Source of the DNA: Dokdonella_A sp963758365
GTDB lineage: Bacteria > Pseudomonadota > Gammaproteobacteria > Xanthomonadales > Rhodanobacteraceae
Direction: 5' to 3'
Assembly: GCA_963758365.1 (NCBI GenBank)
Contig: CAVWVB010000001.1
Coordinates: 1,488,001 to 1,552,000, forward strand
Length of the DNA: 64,000 nt
Part shown: in pieces, positions 61,644 through 64,000 of the stretch
How the letters are laid out: every line of letters begins with the position of its first letter
How positions within the stretch are numbered: position 1 is the first letter of the stretch
The notes under the pieces: generated by a model
What the model was told of the DNA's origin: nothing
Seen by the model: only the letters and a program-made list of their open reading frames with translations
Database searches by the model: none
Translations under genes and position numbers: made by a program

Positions 61644-64000
61644 ATGAGAAAGCATCTGCTGAGAAAGAAGCTACTGGTCTCGGTGATCGCGACCGCGATC
61701 GCCTCGGCCGGCGCGCTGCCGACAATCGGCTGGGCGCAATCGTCCGATGCCACGCTGCGCGGCAGCGCGCCCGCGAACAGCGAGGTCGTCGCGAAGAACA
61801 TCGCAACCGGAGCGACGCGACGCACCAAGGCGAATGCCGACGGCAGCTACACGCTGGTCGGCCTGCAGCCGGGCACCTACGAGGTGGATGCGGGACCGGG
61901 CACTGCGCGTACGGTGACGGTCACGGTCGCCTCGACCGCGACCCTGGACCTGCAGGCGGGCACCGCGGCAGGCGCGACCATGCTCGAAGGCGTGACGGTG
62001 ACCGCCAATGCGCTCCCCGACGTCAAGACATCCGAAGTCGGCGGCACGATTTCGCTGCGCCAGATCCAGACCATTCCGCAAGTCACGCGCAACTTCCTCG
62101 AATTCGCCGATACCGTGCCCGGCATGGTGTTCAGCGTCGACTCGAGCGGACATACGAAGCTAACGGGCGGCGCGCAGAACGCCAATTCCGTCAACGTCTA
62201 CATCGACGGTGTCGGCCAGAAGAACTATGTCAAGGAAGGCGGCGTAGCCGGCCAGTTCGCGAGCCAGGGCAACCCGTTCCCGCAGCTCGCGATCGGCGAA
62301 TACAAGGTCATCACCTCGAACTACAAGGCCGAGTACGACCAGATCTCGAGTGCCGCGGTGACCGCGGAAACCAAGTCCGGCACCAACGAATTCCATGGCG
62401 AGGCCTTCGAAACGTATACCAATCAGGACTTGCGCGCGAAGACGCCGTCGGAACTCGATTCGGGCACGCAGGTGCCGTCGATGGAAAAGGAATACGGCGC
62501 CGCATTCGGTGGTCCGATCATCCAGGACGCGCTGCACTTCTTCTTCACCTACGAGGCAAAGCGCTACGACACGCCGATTGCCGTTCTGCCCGGGGTGACC
62601 GGCATCAACGACCTGCTGCCCCCCGACGTCGTGGCGCAATTCGGACCCTCCGGATTGCCGTTCGACGAGGACCTGTATTTCGGCAAGCTCGACTGGGAGT
62701 TCTCCGACCGCGACCGCATCGAGCTCAGCGCGAAATACCGCAGGGAGAACCAGGCCGACAACATCGGCGTGGGGCAGGCGGTTTCGTCGAGCATCGTCGT
62801 CAAGAACAATGACAACCGCATCGACGCGCGCTGGCAGCACAGCGCCGACAACTGGTTCAACGAAGTCCTGCTCACCTACGAGAAGACCTACAACGCGCCG
62901 AGTTCGATCGGCATCGGCAACGGCTACGTCTATACCTGGCAACCGCAGAACGACACGAACATCATCGACGTCGGGCCGTCATCACCCTTGGCCACGCAAT
63001 ACAAAGGGCAGAAAGGCCCGGCGATCCAGGATGACCTGACCTTCACCGACCTGAACTGGATGGGCGATCACACGGTCAAGATGGGCGTCAAGTACAAGCA
63101 GATTGACCTGACCGCGCAGGATGCGCTCAACATCAATCCGCAGTTCTACTACAGCGTGGATCCGAGCGGGACCGCGCCCGATCCGTACAAGGCGTTCTTC
63201 ACCAATCCGGTGCCCGGGCTCAATCCGGTCGCCAAGTCGAGCAACAAGCAGTTCGGCACCTATATCCAGGACGACTGGGCGGTCAACGACAAGCTGACCC
63301 TCAACCTCGGCCTGCGCTGGGACTACGAGGAAACCCCGTCGTTCCTCAACTACGTGACGCCGGCCAACGTGGTCGCCGCATTCAACAGCCAGGACCCGAA
63401 CGCAGCGGACGGCCAGACCTACGCCCAATCGCTCGCGCTCGGCGGGGTCAACATCAACGACTACATCAGCAACGGCCACAACCGCAGCGCGCAGAAAGAC
63501 GAATTCCAGCCGCGCCTCGGTTTTTCCTACGACCTCAACGCGGACGAGCAGCACGTGATCTTCGGCGGTGCGGGTCGCGCCTACGACCGCAACCTGTACG
63601 ACTACCTGCAACTCGAGCAGACCAAGTCGGCGCTGCCGCAGTCGACTATCTATTTCAACGTCCCGGATCACCCGTGCGACCTGTCACCGACCTGCTACGA
63701 GTGGGATCCGATCTACCTGCAGGGCCTTTCCAACCTGCAGTCGCTGATCGGGACCAGCAACGCGGGCAGCGAAGTCGACATCATCAACAACAACATCAAG
63801 GTCCCCTACTCCGACCAGTTCAGCCTCGGCATGCGCAACAAGGTCGGCGACTGGAACACGAGCGCCGCAGTTGCGCGCATTCTCAGCAAGGATGGTTTCA
63901 CGTTCACGCTCGGCAATCGGCGTCCGGATGGTTCGTTCTGGATGGGTGGCGGACAGCCCTGGGGCAATGGCGTGCCCGGATTCGGCGCCTTGATCATCGG
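61644..64000 (+). CDS. Oar-type TonB-dependent receptor with N-terminal carboxypeptidase-regulatory-like domain (partial)
   Basis: At least 785 residues, running off the window end. GGGAGAGA precedes the ATG. There is a signal peptide (about 1-31), then a CarboxypepD_reg-like domain (about 36-90; TLRGSAPANSEVVAKNIATGATRRT, DGSYTLVGLQPGTYEV). The plug follows (VTVTANALPDVKTSEVGGTISLRQI, NVYIDGVGQKNYV), then a barrel with GTYIQDDWAVNDKLTLNLGLRWDYE and many aromatic-rich strands. Oar-type receptors in Xanthomonadales often import plant or complex saccharides. Probably controlled by the adjacent LacI regulator. Confidence 0.9.
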   Translation, partial: MRKHLLRKKLLVSVIATAIASAGALPTIGWAQSSDATLRGSAPANSEVVAKNIATGATRRTKANADGSYTLVGLQPGTYEVDAGPGTARTVTVTVASTATLDLQAGTAAGATMLEGVTVTANALPDVKTSEVGGTISLRQIQTIPQVTRNFLEFADTVPGMVFSVDSSGHTKLTGGAQNANSVNVYIDGVGQKNYVKEGGVAGQFASQGNPFPQLAIGEYKVITSNYKAEYDQISSAAVTAETKSGTNEFHGEAFETYTNQDLRAKTPSELDSGTQVPSMEKEYGAAFGGPIIQDALHFFFTYEAKRYDTPIAVLPGVTGINDLLPPDVVAQFGPSGLPFDEDLYFGKLDWEFSDRDRIELSAKYRRENQADNIGVGQAVSSSIVVKNNDNRIDARWQHSADNWFNEVLLTYEKTYNAPSSIGIGNGYVYTWQPQNDTNIIDVGPSSPLATQYKGQKGPAIQDDLTFTDLNWMGDHTVKMGVKYKQIDLTAQDALNINPQFYYSVDPSGTAPDPYKAFFTNPVPGLNPVAKSSNKQFGTYIQDDWAVNDKLTLNLGLRWDYEETPSFLNYVTPANVVAAFNSQDPNAADGQTYAQSLALGGVNINDYISNGHNRSAQKDEFQPRLGFSYDLNADEQHVIFGGAGRAYDRNLYDYLQLEQTKSALPQSTIYFNVPDHPCDLSPTCYEWDPIYLQGLSNLQSLIGTSNAGSEVDIINNNIKVPYSDQFSLGMRNKVGDWNTSAAVARILSKDGFTFTLGNRRPDGSFWMGGGQPWGNGVPGFGALII

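Overview
This is a 64 kb window of GC-rich chromosomal DNA. No phage, plasmid, insertion sequence or CRISPR array is visible. The gene content points to a gammaproteobacterium of the Lysobacterales (Xanthomonadales), possibly Rhodanobacteraceae or Dokdonella-like. The indications are EfpL, a TonB-receptor/LacI locus, a HiPIP, aerobic leucine, lysine and histidine catabolism, and several secreted proteins ending in an IF-x-D-G-F-E-like tail. This placement is an inference. Coding density is high, and many neighbouring genes overlap by 1 to 4 bases (ATGA, GTGA or TGATG).

Layout: 1-2.5 kb holds histidine-utilisation genes (hutU partial, hutG) separated by an oppositely oriented exported delta-60-repeat protein. 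2.5-5.0 kb is a Fur-box-preceded feoA-feoB operon ending in a small Cys-rich membrane protein. 5.1-11.6 kb is a leucine-degradation cluster (liuC, liuD, liuE) with a TPR-methyltransferase, an ABM-like protein and a lipoprotein between the core genes. 11.6-17.2 kb carries a cyanophycinase homologue without its catalytic serine, a GNAT, a secreted unknown, an SDR, efpL and an amino-acid permease. 17.4-22.0 kb has rmuC, a HiPIP and the methionine-salvage operon mtnB-mtnD-(PH-like)-mtnC. 22.1-26.5 kb has a membrane-anchored C13 peptidase, a GT-C/GT2 pair and tRNA-Arg(CCU). 26.7-30.7 kb has an ALDH7 dehydrogenase, a DUF4190 protein, pyrD and murB.

The second half contains a DUF1800/DUF1501 Tat-type pair (30.9-34.2 kb), a secreted glycoside hydrolase, an adenylate cyclase-FHA protein, a fused 2-oxoacid dehydrogenase E1, a GST, a GNAT, glutaryl-CoA dehydrogenase, a polysaccharide deacetylase and a large membrane protein (34.4-45.2 kb). 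It continues with a small unknown, a 5'-nucleotidase, a subtilase, an internally duplicated Cys/His-rich protein and a beta-helix protein (45.3-51.5 kb). Next come an S10 carboxypeptidase, a rhomboid, an FMN reductase, PhzF, a cold-shock protein with a long leader, ribosomal protein THX and a CDF transporter (51.7-57.5 kb). A MerC-domain protein and a TonB-dependent receptor diverge around a Zur-like box (57.6-60.4 kb). A LacI regulator with a perfect operator precedes an Oar-type receptor cut by the window end (60.5-64 kb).

The most unusual signal is a shared extreme C-terminal motif, D-x-I-F-x-(D/N)-G-(F/L)-(E/D/N), on four otherwise unrelated exported proteins: the delta-60, DUF1501, subtilase and beta-helix proteins. 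It behaves like a sorting or attachment tail. I do not recognise it as one of the classical C-terminal sorting signals.
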